A DNA stretch of 64,000 nucleotides from Tritrichomonas musculus (Eukaryota > Parabasalia > Tritrichomonadida > Tritrichomonadidae), in assembly GCA_039105265.1 (NCBI GenBank), contig JAPFFF010000005.1:3085501-3149500 (forward strand), given 5' to 3'. The notes under the pieces were generated by a model. That model did not search any database and had not been told where the DNA came from. It was given only the letters and a program-made list of their open reading frames with translations. A program made the position numbers and the translations under genes. This document shows, one piece after another, positions 18,395 to 27,196 of the stretch. The stretch's first letter is position 1; each line of letters opens with the position of its first letter.

Positions 18395-19138
18395 TCAAGA
18401 TTTATCTGGAGCTGGCTTTGATTCGTTATTAGGCTTATCTGGAGCTGTCATTGCATTAGCTACAAAAATCAAATCCAATGACGATTTGAACATTCTTTTT
18501 TCTATCTTGGCAGAATCTTGAGGGCTTTCAATTTGAAGTCTATATTCTTGGTAATATAATAATGATTTTGCAATATATTTCATGTTCTCTTGTGTTAAAA
18601 AATCAAATAATTCGACTTTTTCTCTATCATTTTTCAATTGTTTACGTTTTTCAAAATTCTCAACCTGCAAAGAAGTAATACCATTTCTCATATTATCAAT
18701 AAAAACATTTTTAATTGGCTCTTTTGAATATTGACTTGATGTTTCACTCGAATTTTCTTCTAATTGATCATATTCGTCTAAATAAACTTTTATTTGTGAA
18801 ATTAACGAATAAATTGATGAAAAAATTGAATTAAATTTTTTGGAATTCATTGGGAAGTAGCCTCTAATACTATTTATCAATCTTTTTTCCAAATTATTAA
18901 TATCGTTTTGATCAATATCTGGAGAATCGCCTGAGGTTTCGCTTTTTGTAAATATTTTTTCTTTATACAATTGAATTCTTTCAAATACCATAGGATCAGC
19001 GTTTTTGTTGATACAATTTAATAAATGATCAATTTTACTTTCAATGTTGTCCCATCTATCATTAATGAAGCTTATTAAACATTTTTTCCTTTCATCAAAG
19101 GTTTTGTTTTCATTGGTAGTTTCACTGATACTTTCCAT
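18395..19138 (-). CDS. hypothetical helical protein (247 aa)
   Basis: A complete ATG-started frame with coding-like composition in an otherwise empty region. The sequence is hydrophilic and helical, with two Ser/Asp-rich linkers (about residues 68-78 and 125-140) and a C-terminal Pro/Lys/Asp tail (SKPAPDKS). There is no signal peptide, membrane span or recognised motif. The regular charged helices suggest a protein-protein interaction role, but nothing more specific can be said. No TCA-type initiator was found directly upstream. Confidence 0.6.
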   Translation of the reverse strand: MESISETTNENKTFDERKKCLISFINDRWDNIESKIDHLLNCINKNADPMVFERIQLYKEKIFTKSETSGDSPDIDQNDINNLEKRLINSIRGYFPMNSKKFNSIFSSIYSLISQIKVYLDEYDQLEENSSETSSQYSKEPIKNVFIDNMRNGITSLQVENFEKRKQLKNDREKVELFDFLTQENMKYIAKSLLYYQEYRLQIESPQDSAKIEKRMFKSSLDLIFVANAMTAPDKPNNESKPAPDKS

Positions 19139-19590
19139 TAACGTTTAGTATGTTATTATCCAAATGCAAAGTATTCAAATTTTTGAATATGCAAATTTTT
19201 TCATTACCAAATGTATGACAAAACTACATAGTCCTTTGCACATATAAAATTTTCACACTCATATATTCTTTTATAACAAGGATATCGTTAATACATCAAG
19301 GATATATAAATGCTTATTTTATAAAAAATTTTTCAAACAATAACTATATACTATATTTATAAGATATACCATTATTTGCAAACGCCATTACCACTATTTA
19401 AGCAAATTGGTTCTGCTCCATATAAATCCATTATTAAATAATAAAATGTCAGATTTCAAAAAAATATTTATATGTTCAAAAAACAATAATGAATAAATTT
19501 AACAAGGAAATAACTTTCTTTAATAATTAAAGAAAAAAACAGGCTCGATTTATTGTTGTTTTTCTTTATAAATACCAAAAAAAAATTGGT
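19139..19590. other. gene-free AT-rich spacer
   Basis: Nothing recognised besides AT-rich sequence between two minus-strand genes. Confidence 0.6.
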
Positions 19591-20178
19591 TTACTTAACA
19601 AACCTTTGGATACGTCTAAATTGAGCAGTTCTGCAACTTTGTAATGCTTCGTCTAATGTATCATGAAGTTGGACTAACATATCTGGTGTAGCTTCAAGTG
19701 TTCTAATTCCACTTGTGGTTTTAAAGTCCATGACGACGTGAGTTCTCCTAAAGTTTCTAAGAGATCTTCTCATATATTCAACTTGAACACGCCAATCAAT
19801 CGAAACGAAATGATCTGAAGTTGGTGAAACTTTTGTTAAACATTTATGAATTGTATCAATTGAATCTTGATAAACTTGAAGAACTTGAGGCGTATTAAGA
19901 AAATCGAATTCAGCAATAAATTCTCGAAATTGACCAACAGTACAATGACAACGAACAGCTTCGCATAAAACCCAAGAAATGCAATCGATTGCTTCTGTAA
20001 ATGTTGGTAATGGAATTTGAGCTTCACGCGCACGAGATTTTAAATCGCTTTCAGAAATTTTTCCTATTAAAAAAAATACTGCGGTTTTTACTAGATAATG
20101 CACTTGAACGCCTTCTGCTGCTTGTTCTACAGCACTCATTGACTTACTGATGCTTGCAGGCATGACGAGAACCGACAT
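19591..20178 (-). CDS. COMM-domain protein (195 aa)
   Basis: The C-terminal part, about residues 122-190, fits the COMM domain: a VSIDWRVQVEYMRRSLRN segment (the conserved D-W-R with alternating hydrophobics), then a strand region and a terminal helix (MLVQLHDTLDEAL). The N-terminal 110 residues are helical, as in other COMMD proteins. The length is normal (human members are about 165-225). COMMD proteins form a ring in the CCC/Commander complex, which works with retriever in endosomal recycling of membrane proteins. Which of the ten COMMD subfamilies this is cannot be settled here. The gene diverges from the 91-aa gene across 126 bp that carry two AAAAGT-type boxes. Confidence 0.75.
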   Translation of the reverse strand: MSVLVMPASISKSMSAVEQAAEGVQVHYLVKTAVFFLIGKISESDLKSRAREAQIPLPTFTEAIDCISWVLCEAVRCHCTVGQFREFIAEFDFLNTPQVLQVYQDSIDTIHKCLTKVSPTSDHFVSIDWRVQVEYMRRSLRNFRRTHVVMDFKTTSGIRTLEATPDMLVQLHDTLDEALQSCRTAQFRRIQRFVK

Positions 20179-20304
20179 TTGTATTTGTTACGAAGAACGA
20201 TAGGCTGTCACTTTTCAATTGCAATGCAATCTAATTCAAAAAAGAAAAATTTTTTTCTTTGAAAAAGTTTTTAAAAATTTCTTTATTTACAAAGAATATC
20301 TTGA
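20179..20304. promoter_or_regulatory. divergent promoter region (COMMD gene / 91-aa gene)
   Basis: TCACTTTT (20208-20215; AAAAGTGA toward the COMMD gene) and GAAAAAGT (20261-20268; toward the 91-aa gene, 44 bases before its ATG). Neither gene has a TCA-Py-W initiator next to its start codon. Confidence 0.4.
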
Positions 20305-20580
20305 ATGGATAACCAAGAGAAATCAATCATTCTTACACCAGCAATTGCAATGTTTGAAAAAATTATATCAGAAATAGCTTCCTTGAATAATGATACACAT
20401 CCTGAACTTGTTAAACTTAAAAAAGAACAAGATGATAGAATTTCTAATGAATTTTCCAAACTTGATAAACAGTCTGAATACCAAAAAAAGCAGATTCGTT
20501 TACAATGCCAATGTGAAATACAACAGGCCCAAGACGAATATGAAGATTTTGTTTTTTCTCAGAAGCCAAATGACTCTTAA
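20305..20580 (+). CDS. small coiled-coil protein (91 aa), weakly Sds3/BRMS1-like
   Basis: A short complete frame. The middle is a charged helix, with a THPELVKLKKEQDDRI turn followed by EYQKKQIRLQCQCEIQQAQDEYE. The pattern of a helix, an H-P-E turn and a long charged helix recalls the Sds3/BRMS1 subunits of Sin3 histone deacetylase complexes, but it is far shorter than those proteins and the match is weak. It shares a 126-bp divergent upstream region with the COMMD gene. Hypothetical otherwise. Confidence 0.5.
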   Translation: MDNQEKSIILTPAIAMFEKIISEIASLNNDTHPELVKLKKEQDDRISNEFSKLDKQSEYQKKQIRLQCQCEIQQAQDEYEDFVFSQKPNDS

Positions 20581-20725
20581 TATTACCAAATATGAATTTG
20601 TATTTTTTACCATTTAAAATTTATTTCAATTGAATTACATATAAATAAAATATCCATTATAACAAGGCCAAAATTCTTTCCATAGATTAAATCAAGTTTT
20701 GTGATCGTTTTTAATTTCACAATCA

Positions 20726-20790
20726 CTTTTTGATAAAACATATTCAAAAAGCTAACACAAGATTTTTTAAAATCTTGTTTATCAAAATTT
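20726..20790. repeat. nested inverted repeat between convergent genes
   Basis: The inner arms ACAAGATTTT and AAAATCTTGT form a perfect palindrome with a 2-base centre (20757-20778). Outer arms TTTTGATAAAACA (from about 20728) and TGTTTATCAAAA pair around it. A further ACAAGATTTTG follows near 20802. It lies between the convergent 91-aa and TBC-like genes and could act in 3'-end formation or termination for one or both. Confidence 0.6.
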
Positions 20791-20854
20791 CACTCTTTCA
20801 AACACAAGATTTTGATTTTTATAATTGGAAAGATTTTTATAAAAAATAATAATT

Positions 20855-21889
20855 TTATTTCTTTCCTCTGAGAGAAAGGTGAGGACATAAATTATAACAA
20901 GGACAAAATGCCCAATAATTAAATTTCACTCTTGCAATATCTTTTTCCATCAAATCTTCACAGTCTTTCAAGATTTCTACAGCATTCCATTTTATGCTTT
21001 CAATACTTTCTTTTGAAGTAAAATCAACTTTATCTTTTTCCATTTGTCTTAAGTGTGCAATGTGCAAAAATCTAATGTAAAATTGATACTCATCAATGTG
21101 AAAGAAAATATTGTCCCATACGAGTAACAAATTGAGAGGAACATGTTCTTCTGTATATAATGTAAAATCCCAATGGAAAACATAATCTAAAACATCAAAT
21201 CCAATAACTTTCATTTCTTTTTGCAATTTTGGACAAAAATAATGAAATAGGTCAATAAATTTTTCAGCATGTTCTTTGGAATAGCCTAATTCAAGCATTT
21301 GATGATTATATTTGTTCATTTTAACCAACGCTAAAAACATTTGATAGCCTATAGCTTCAGCAAAGAAAGAAGGAAGGCCACTCTGAATTGCAAATAGTAA
21401 TCCCATCATATAAGATGCATAGGCAAAAGTAACATATTCTGGAAGTATTTCTGGCTTTGAAAATTCAAGCATGTATGTGCAAAAAAGGCGCTTAACTCGA
21501 AGTTCCGCATCTTGAAGATAATAACGATCAACTTTTAATTGATAACCAAAAAAGAGGCACCAGTCAAATCTTTTATGAATAGCTTCATCGATATCTTTTG
21601 CGGTTTGACCTGTGACGGCTTCGGTAGGATTTGTATAACAGTCTTCAAACGATCTTTTCATTGTATCTTGATAATATTGCCCATATTTCAAAATCGACGG
21701 TATCCATTTTGGACGATCAAGCGGCATAACTTTAAGAGTAATTAAATAACATATAAAACGCATTGCATTATCTTTGTTAAGTTGTGGTGTGCATAAAAAA
21801 CGTAAAATGTCAACCATATTAAATATATCGCCACTACACATGTAAAGTGCATCAGCAAGCTGCTGTTCGGTGATAAATTTCTCAACCAT
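20855..21889 (-). CDS. TBC (Rab-GAP)-like protein (344 aa)
   Basis: The helical protein follows the outline of a TBC domain from about residue 95 to 310. A helix around YVTFAYASYMMGLLFAI occupies the place of the family's GYxQGMxxL helix, and a late block (VFHWDFTLYTEEHVPLNLLLVWDNIFF) resembles the family's W.......P......LWD segment. TBC proteins switch off Rab GTPases using an Arg finger and a Gln finger. Here the Gln-finger motif YxQ is replaced by YASY and no convincing IxxDxxR is seen, so GAP activity is doubtful. TCATTAA overlaps the start region (21889-21895, minus strand), a possible initiator. It could also be an unrelated helical fold. Confidence 0.5.
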   Translation of the reverse strand: MVEKFITEQQLADALYMCSGDIFNMVDILRFLCTPQLNKDNAMRFICYLITLKVMPLDRPKWIPSILKYGQYYQDTMKRSFEDCYTNPTEAVTGQTAKDIDEAIHKRFDWCLFFGYQLKVDRYYLQDAELRVKRLFCTYMLEFSKPEILPEYVTFAYASYMMGLLFAIQSGLPSFFAEAIGYQMFLALVKMNKYNHQMLELGYSKEHAEKFIDLFHYFCPKLQKEMKVIGFDVLDYVFHWDFTLYTEEHVPLNLLLVWDNIFFHIDEYQFYIRFLHIAHLRQMEKDKVDFTSKESIESIKWNAVEILKDCEDLMEKDIARVKFNYWAFCPCYNLCPHLSLRGKK

Positions 21890-22243
21890 TAATGAATTCT
21901 GGGTTTTTCAATAATTCTGTTATACGATCAATTTTTCCATTAAATCATGAGTAATTTTTGAATACACAAAATAATTGAAATAGTAATACTTTTTACATAA
22001 AAATCTACATAACATTAAGAGAAATAAAAACATTAATGGCAAAATAAAAACGCATATAAGGATCACTTTACACTAAATGGGCAATAATAAATCTATCTGT
22101 AAATTAGAAGAAAATAACATGAAAATATGAGAGGCATGAAAAGAGAAGAAGCAAGCCCAAAAGGAAAAAAGAATCTTAGATTTCATCTGATAAATACTTG
22201 AATTGCTAGTTGGTAAAAAATAGAAAAAAACTGATTCAAATAA
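21890..22243. other. gene-free spacer
   Basis: Includes the initiator of the TBC-like gene at its left edge. Nothing else recognised. Confidence 0.6.
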
Positions 22244-22723
22244 TCACCCAACATTTAATTCAAGCTGAACAGTACCATCGTCTTGATTTAAAGCTTGCGA
22301 TCTGATTTGTTCTTGCGAAAATTGGTAAAAAGCATCTTGATATTTTTGGAATGATTGATAAACTGGAACAGACCAACAAAGCTGGATAAAATGAAAAATT
22401 GCATATCCAAAAAATGTTACATAAAAAAAGGCTGTGTTTCTTACGACAAAAATACTGGCTAGGTCAATACCAAGATCAATAAAACATATAAACAAGTAGG
22501 CGACATAAACGGGTATATTTCCATTTGTGTGACTTGAATTTAAAGCTAATCTGATCAGTTCAAAAAAAATGAATGGCACTGGCAAAAAAAGAGTATCAGG
22601 TCTGTAAAAATCTCTCGATAAAGCTATTAAAAGTGAAGGAATCATTACAATATCATACCAAAGCAATATTTTGTAAAGAACTTGATTATAAACATAACGA
22701 GGATCTCCTCCAAATATTGCCAT
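22244..22723 (-). CDS. four-span membrane protein, TMEM17/TMEM216 family-like (159 aa)
   Basis: Four hydrophobic segments, at about residues 14-34, 44-60, 70-92 and 98-120, with a soluble polar C-terminus. The second segment and the loop after it (FFELIRLALNSSHTNGN, then IPVYVAYLFICF) resemble the conserved E-x-x-RL...GN...L signature of the Tmemb_17 family. In animals TMEM17, TMEM80, TMEM138 and TMEM216 sit in the ciliary transition zone with the MKS module. The length is normal for the family (140-200). If right, it is a flagellar base protein, in keeping with delta-tubulin elsewhere in the window. The similarity is modest and other four-span families are possible. Confidence 0.45.
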   Translation of the reverse strand: MAIFGGDPRYVYNQVLYKILLWYDIVMIPSLLIALSRDFYRPDTLFLPVPFIFFELIRLALNSSHTNGNIPVYVAYLFICFIDLGIDLASIFVVRNTAFFYVTFFGYAIFHFIQLCWSVPVYQSFQKYQDAFYQFSQEQIRSQALNQDDGTVQLELNVG

Positions 22724-22965
22724 AAATCAAATTATTGATATCCAAATTTTAATATTAAAATTTAAACGTCAACCTATCAACTTTCAATAATAAGGCTAAT
22801 ATTTACCAAAACGATCATATATTCAATACAAATTTAATAAATTCAAGGAAAACAAAAACAACAAAACAAAGTTTTTATTATAAATGTGTTTATTAAATAT
22901 TTAATTACAAATCGAATTAATTTATTTTTGCTACTCATAACCAAAATATTAATATTGCCATTTTA

Positions 22966-23017
22966 CCATTTTGATAATAATCTTCAATTGATATCTAGAA
23001 ATCATTTTTGTTGGTAA
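22966..23017 (-). repeat. diverged extra copy of the 3' end of the actin-related gene
   Basis: About 50 bases here are nearly the same as 23110-23162 inside the actin-related gene. They share, for example, ATAATCTTCAATTGATATC, with similar flanks (CCATTTT... and ...TTGTTGG). The copy lies just downstream of the gene's stop codon, about 144 bp from the original, and is not part of any frame. It looks like the remnant of a tandem duplication of the gene's end. Confidence 0.75.
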
Positions 23018-23078
23018 CCAAATATATATATATATAGACATTAAAAAAAAAAAAGAAAAAAAATAAATTAAAGCAATT

Positions 23079-24215
23079 TTACAAACAAGAAAAATTAATT
23101 ACATTTGTTCCATTTTCGTAATAATCTTCAATTGATATCCAAAAATCTTTCATTGTTGGCAAATTCACAAACTTATTTCCACCTTTCCAAACGCTCCATT
23201 CAAAATCATCATCAGGAAGCGTATGCGAACGAATTTTTTCCGATTTGAATTGTGCTTCAATTGTTTCTCTAAAGTATTTGCATGCAAAATTACCACCACC
23301 AAAGTAAATTTCATTCGGTATTGAACAAAGAGGATTTACACTGCTAGAATTTGAACCATTTGTATTAATATTTTTCAATTGCTCTTTAATTTGATAAAAT
23401 AAATCATTATCATGATTCAAATTATTTTCACTAAAGAAAACTGAATTATAAATACCATTAATATCCAAATTTTCTGGCGGATTTCTTTTGAGATTTTCGA
23501 TTTCGTAAAAATGCGGATATGGATTCATTTTTTTTTCATCTTTAAAAAGTGCTTCTTCTATTTTGTTTAATTGAAAATTATTGATATCAACTTGCGCTTT
23601 GGGTATTTGAATCGTGACATCAAATCCTCCTTGATTAAAATTTAAGCAACCATGTTGAACTTTATGACTATTGAAAATAGGAACAAATTGAGTTTGCTCT
23701 GCACCACTTTCAATCACATATCCTGAACTTTGGTTATAATTGTATAAAGTTAAAGCTGCTTGGGGAACTGAAAAAAAATATTCATATTCAAATTTCTCAA
23801 AAATGATTTCAACCATTTTTTCTCTCTTCTTACGAGGGTGAAACCAAGGTTCAGAAACTAAAATAGAATTTGGAATTGGCACAGAATTACTTTGGAGTGA
23901 TTGCAAACCATCATGAACAATTGTCATGACAATATCCCAATCGGTGACAACCCCACGATGAACGGGAAAAGTAACATCGAGAAGATCGAATAGCATTATA
24001 ACATGTTTTCCAATTACATAGTCGTGTCTATAATTTCCTTGCTTTTTTGCTTTTTTCCTGAAAAGAGCAGAAGGATATCTTGACGTACCATACAGAGAGG
24101 GAATTGACATGTTTTGATATATTTTTTGATCACATGTTTTATCAAAATAACTTACACCAAATTTGATAGATCCTGATCCAGGGTCGAGAATTATCGAAGA
24201 ACTTGATTGATCCAT
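23079..24215 (-). CDS. divergent actin-related protein (378 aa)
   Basis: The actin fold is recognisable from its nucleotide-binding loops: ILDPGSGSIKFGV at residues 9-21 (phosphate 1; actin has DNGSG), VTDWD near 91, EPWFHPRKKREKMVEIIFEKF (the actin L.TEAPLNP.ANREKMTQIMFE block), SGYVIESGAEQTQFVPIF (phosphate 2), and YFGGGNFACKYF for the adenosine motif. The total length equals that of actin (about 375), but loops are shortened and others inserted, and identity is low. So it is an orphan Arp rather than Arp2, Arp3 or conventional actin. A role in the cytoskeleton, dynactin or chromatin cannot be chosen between. No initiator was seen; CAAAAAGT lies 102 bases upstream. Confidence 0.8.
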   Translation of the reverse strand: MDQSSSSIILDPGSGSIKFGVSYFDKTCDQKIYQNMSIPSLYGTSRYPSALFRKKAKKQGNYRHDYVIGKHVIMLFDLLDVTFPVHRGVVTDWDIVMTIVHDGLQSLQSNSVPIPNSILVSEPWFHPRKKREKMVEIIFEKFEYEYFFSVPQAALTLYNYNQSSGYVIESGAEQTQFVPIFNSHKVQHGCLNFNQGGFDVTIQIPKAQVDINNFQLNKIEEALFKDEKKMNPYPHFYEIENLKRNPPENLDINGIYNSVFFSENNLNHDNDLFYQIKEQLKNINTNGSNSSSVNPLCSIPNEIYFGGGNFACKYFRETIEAQFKSEKIRSHTLPDDDFEWSVWKGGNKFVNLPTMKDFWISIEDYYENGTNVINFSCL

Positions 24216-24522
24216 TTTCAGAATTAATAAAAGTCAATATTGAGATAACTTTATGAATATATTGAATTTGACAATTAAATTTTGAAAGCAATATAGAAAA
24301 ATTGAAAGATCAAACAACTTTTTGTGAGCTAACAAAATTTTGTTAATTTAAAACTCAAATATCTTTATTTATACATTAAAAATATGATTAAAATAGTAAT
24401 ATTATTTTTTAAATTATATAAATAAATTATTAATATATATATTTTTGTTTTAATACACAAATATCATTGTTTTTATGCAAAATCGTTTTATGTATTAAAA
24501 TGTACAATTTGAGAAGATTTAA
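24216..24522. promoter_or_regulatory. divergent intergenic region (actin-related gene / GT-C gene)
   Basis: Carries CAAAAAGTTG on the minus strand (core at 24317-24324). No TCA-Py-W initiator lies next to either ATG. Otherwise very AT-rich. Confidence 0.35.
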
Positions 24523-26514
24523 ATGATTTGCTCTTTGATTGTTACATCATCAATATGGCTAGGTTATGAAATTATTAATTTATTATCACCTCCTTCATGG
24601 GATCAAATAACAGTTTTAGCAGGCGCAATTCCAGTTGGCTTTGGAATATCTACTTGGATTTATTATTTCATTCAACTATTTCATAATTTAAATCCATTTA
24701 TTGGATTTATTATTTCAATTTTATATTTTCTAATCAGCTTTTACATTCATAGCATTAATCACAAACTGATTCGTATACGAAAATTTTCAACCGAGTTTAT
24801 CATTCTCTTTGCCTTATTATTTATTATGTATTTAATTCTTATATCACAAACTTTCCTTAAAAATGGAATAGAATCATCAGCTACGAGTTATTCAGACTTA
24901 CCTTTTCATCTTTCACTCATATCATCATTCGCTTATGGATACAACTCACGAACGTCGAAAAAACAGACACCGTTTTATGCAGGCGCAGAACTTTGCTATC
25001 CAATTGTTGCGGACTATTTTAGCGCAATTTTGGTTTCCTGCGGGAGAGCTTCACTTCGAGTTTCTCTCGCGATCCCTACAATATTGCTTCTTTTTTCATT
25101 GACCATAGCTCTCTATGATCTTTCTAGACAATTTTCAAAATTAAAATATGTACCAGAAATTTCGATTATTTTCTTTTTTCTTGCATGTGGAACTGGATGG
25201 AGATATTTTTTCATAAAGAGATGCCATGATAACATAAATACAAACTATGTACACACATTTTGTGAAGATACATATACTTTTTGGATTCACTCACTGATCC
25301 ACTTTTTAATACCACAACGATCAGGAATGTTTTCAACACCTATTTCTGTTTTAATTACATCTTTACTAATCAGCATTGTATCTGATATTCCGAAATCACA
25401 CAAAACAGCGCTTCTTGCAGGAATAATGATGGGATTAATTCCAATGATGTCTGCCCATTCATATATTGGCGTTGGTGAATATGCGATTTTTGTTTGTTTA
25501 TTCAATTTTCCATTCAAACAAGTTTCAAAGTGGTTTGAAACGATTAAAACATGGTGTTTCTTTGGAATTCCAGCGATTTTAATTTCAATTCCACAAATTA
25601 TTTGGTTAACACGTGAAAAAAGATCCAATTTTTTCATTATTCAGCCAATTCATAAAGAAACAGATTCGTCAACTTTTGGCTTTTTTAAAGTTTGGTGGTC
25701 ATCACTCGGCGCATTTGCATTTTTATCGCTTATAAGTGTCTGGATTTTCCATAATCGTGCCCAAAATATGATGTATTTACCATCTGTCTGTGTTTGGATT
25801 GTTTCGAATATTATTCGTTATCAACCTGGAGCGATGGATAACACAAAAGTCTTTATCGTTGCTTGGTATCCATTAGCGTGTGCGGCGGTTTCTAATTTTA
25901 TTATTGTTTTATGGGTTAAATCGAATGAAAAGACAGAAAGTGTCAATTTTTATTCACATCAAAATAATTCCAGAAGGAAGGATAAAATGAGTCAATTTTT
26001 CAATATAAATAACGTTTTTATTAAAATTGCTATAATTATTGTCATTATTGGATTTTGCTTTGGCTCAATCATTTGTATATATAGAGCAATGGCTTATAGC
26101 TTCCCAATGTTCAATCAAGAAGAGAAAAATTTGGGAATTTGGATGACTGAAAATACACCAAAAGACGCAGTTATGATGTGTGGAGGTTGGGGACAAAATC
26201 CAGTCATGGCAATTGGAGGAAGATTAGTAACTTTAGGTTATCCGGGCTGGGTTTGGACTCATGGGCTGAATTATGAGTCTAGAATGGCAGAGCAAAGAAC
26301 AATGAACACTTATAAAGAAGACGAAAGTTTATTTTTACCACTTAATATTAAATATGTTATGTCACAACATCAAGATGAATCAAAAAATCTTAAATGGAAT
26401 ACTCCATCTCCTTATTCAAGATGGATCCATATTATTAACTTGAATACTCTTCAGATTTATAGAAGATTAAATAATGTTGAAAAAAATGTAGATTATATAA
26501 AGGATTTATTATGA
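24523..26514 (+). CDS. polytopic GT-C-type glycosyltransferase-like protein (663 aa)
   Basis: About 11-13 hydrophobic segments from the N-terminus to about residue 525, then a soluble C-terminal domain. The first large loop has YSDLPFH (about 122-128), the D/H-type lumenal motif typical of GT-C enzymes that use lipid-phosphate sugars. The C-terminal part contains GGRLVTLGYPGWVWTHGL, which recalls a conserved GR...GYPGW..SHG motif of bacterial and eukaryotic GT-C-like proteins. The expected place is the ER membrane, with dolichol-phosphate sugar as donor; a dolichol kinase gene lies at 43225-44667. The acceptor is unknown. A diverged paralog lies at 54848-56659; both begin ATGATTTG. Predicted function is by fold family only. 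Confidence 0.7.
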   Translation: MICSLIVTSSIWLGYEIINLLSPPSWDQITVLAGAIPVGFGISTWIYYFIQLFHNLNPFIGFIISILYFLISFYIHSINHKLIRIRKFSTEFIILFALLFIMYLILISQTFLKNGIESSATSYSDLPFHLSLISSFAYGYNSRTSKKQTPFYAGAELCYPIVADYFSAILVSCGRASLRVSLAIPTILLLFSLTIALYDLSRQFSKLKYVPEISIIFFFLACGTGWRYFFIKRCHDNINTNYVHTFCEDTYTFWIHSLIHFLIPQRSGMFSTPISVLITSLLISIVSDIPKSHKTALLAGIMMGLIPMMSAHSYIGVGEYAIFVCLFNFPFKQVSKWFETIKTWCFFGIPAILISIPQIIWLTREKRSNFFIIQPIHKETDSSTFGFFKVWWSSLGAFAFLSLISVWIFHNRAQNMMYLPSVCVWIVSNIIRYQPGAMDNTKVFIVAWYPLACAAVSNFIIVLWVKSNEKTESVNFYSHQNNSRRKDKMSQFFNINNVFIKIAIIIVIIGFCFGSIICIYRAMAYSFPMFNQEEKNLGIWMTENTPKDAVMMCGGWGQNPVMAIGGRLVTLGYPGWVWTHGLNYESRMAEQRTMNTYKEDESLFLPLNIKYVMSQHQDESKNLKWNTPSPYSRWIHIINLNTLQIYRRLNNVEKNVDYIKDLL

Positions 26515-26704
26515 TTTTGTAAAATAAATGCTATATGATTTTGCTTATTTTATTTTATTTCAATCTTGGAGTGATTTAAAAAAGATAATAGTAATATTCA
26601 AATCATAGATATACCACTTTAAGTACTATCATATGATTATTCACAAACTGATATACAAAGCATATCTTTGAATTTAACAGTAATATAAACATTTATTAAA
26701 ATAA

Positions 26705-27088
26705 TTAGTCAAATGAGGCAAAAGAAAAGTATCGTATAAAAGCTTTATGATCAGAAGTACGAGCTTCGACGTATGCTGAAGAATGAAATGTTTTAAAATT
26801 ATCATCGCCTATTTGTGAAGTTCCAATAATAACAACCATTGACCATAAATTTGATTGAGGTACTGTTTGTACTTCATATCCAGTTACTCTAATCGAAAGT
26901 TTTGGTAAACTGTCTAAAAAACTAAGAATATTGCTTTTTCCTGTAATTGTTTGTCCATTAAAAAATAGAGTTCCATCATCACCAAAAAAATTAATCGCCT
27001 CGTTATTATTTGAACCAATTGAACGCATAAAAGTATCGACAATCACTTTTGCAATACCGAGAGAATCAGGAGAAGGTTCTGAAGTCAT
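26705..27088 (-). CDS. NTF2-like protein (NTF2/NXT1 type, 127 aa)
   Basis: The pattern of NTF2 is visible: an N-terminal helix (IAKVIVDTFMRSI), then LFFNGQTITGKSNILSFLDSLP, matching the family's ...WnG..I.G...I..fl..LP block, and a curved sheet with a valine/isoleucine-rich WSMVVIIGTSQI strand. The length is that of NTF2 or the mRNA export cofactor NXT1/p15 (about 125-140). NTF2 imports RanGDP; NXT1 partners NXF1. The Ran-contact residues were not traced, so the choice is open. The reading frame is open nine codons further upstream but starts there with TTG; the ATG at 27088 is the likely start. Confidence 0.65.
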   Translation of the reverse strand: MTSEPSPDSLGIAKVIVDTFMRSIGSNNNEAINFFGDDGTLFFNGQTITGKSNILSFLDSLPKLSIRVTGYEVQTVPQSNLWSMVVIIGTSQIGDDNFKTFHSSAYVEARTSDHKAFIRYFSFASFD

Positions 27089-27196
27089 TTCTAATTTTTG
27101 ATTTTGAAGTTTCAAATAAAAAACGATTATTTTTCACTCAAAAAAAATAGGAGAAAAAACATGAATTTAGATTGGTTATAACAATGTAATAATTTA

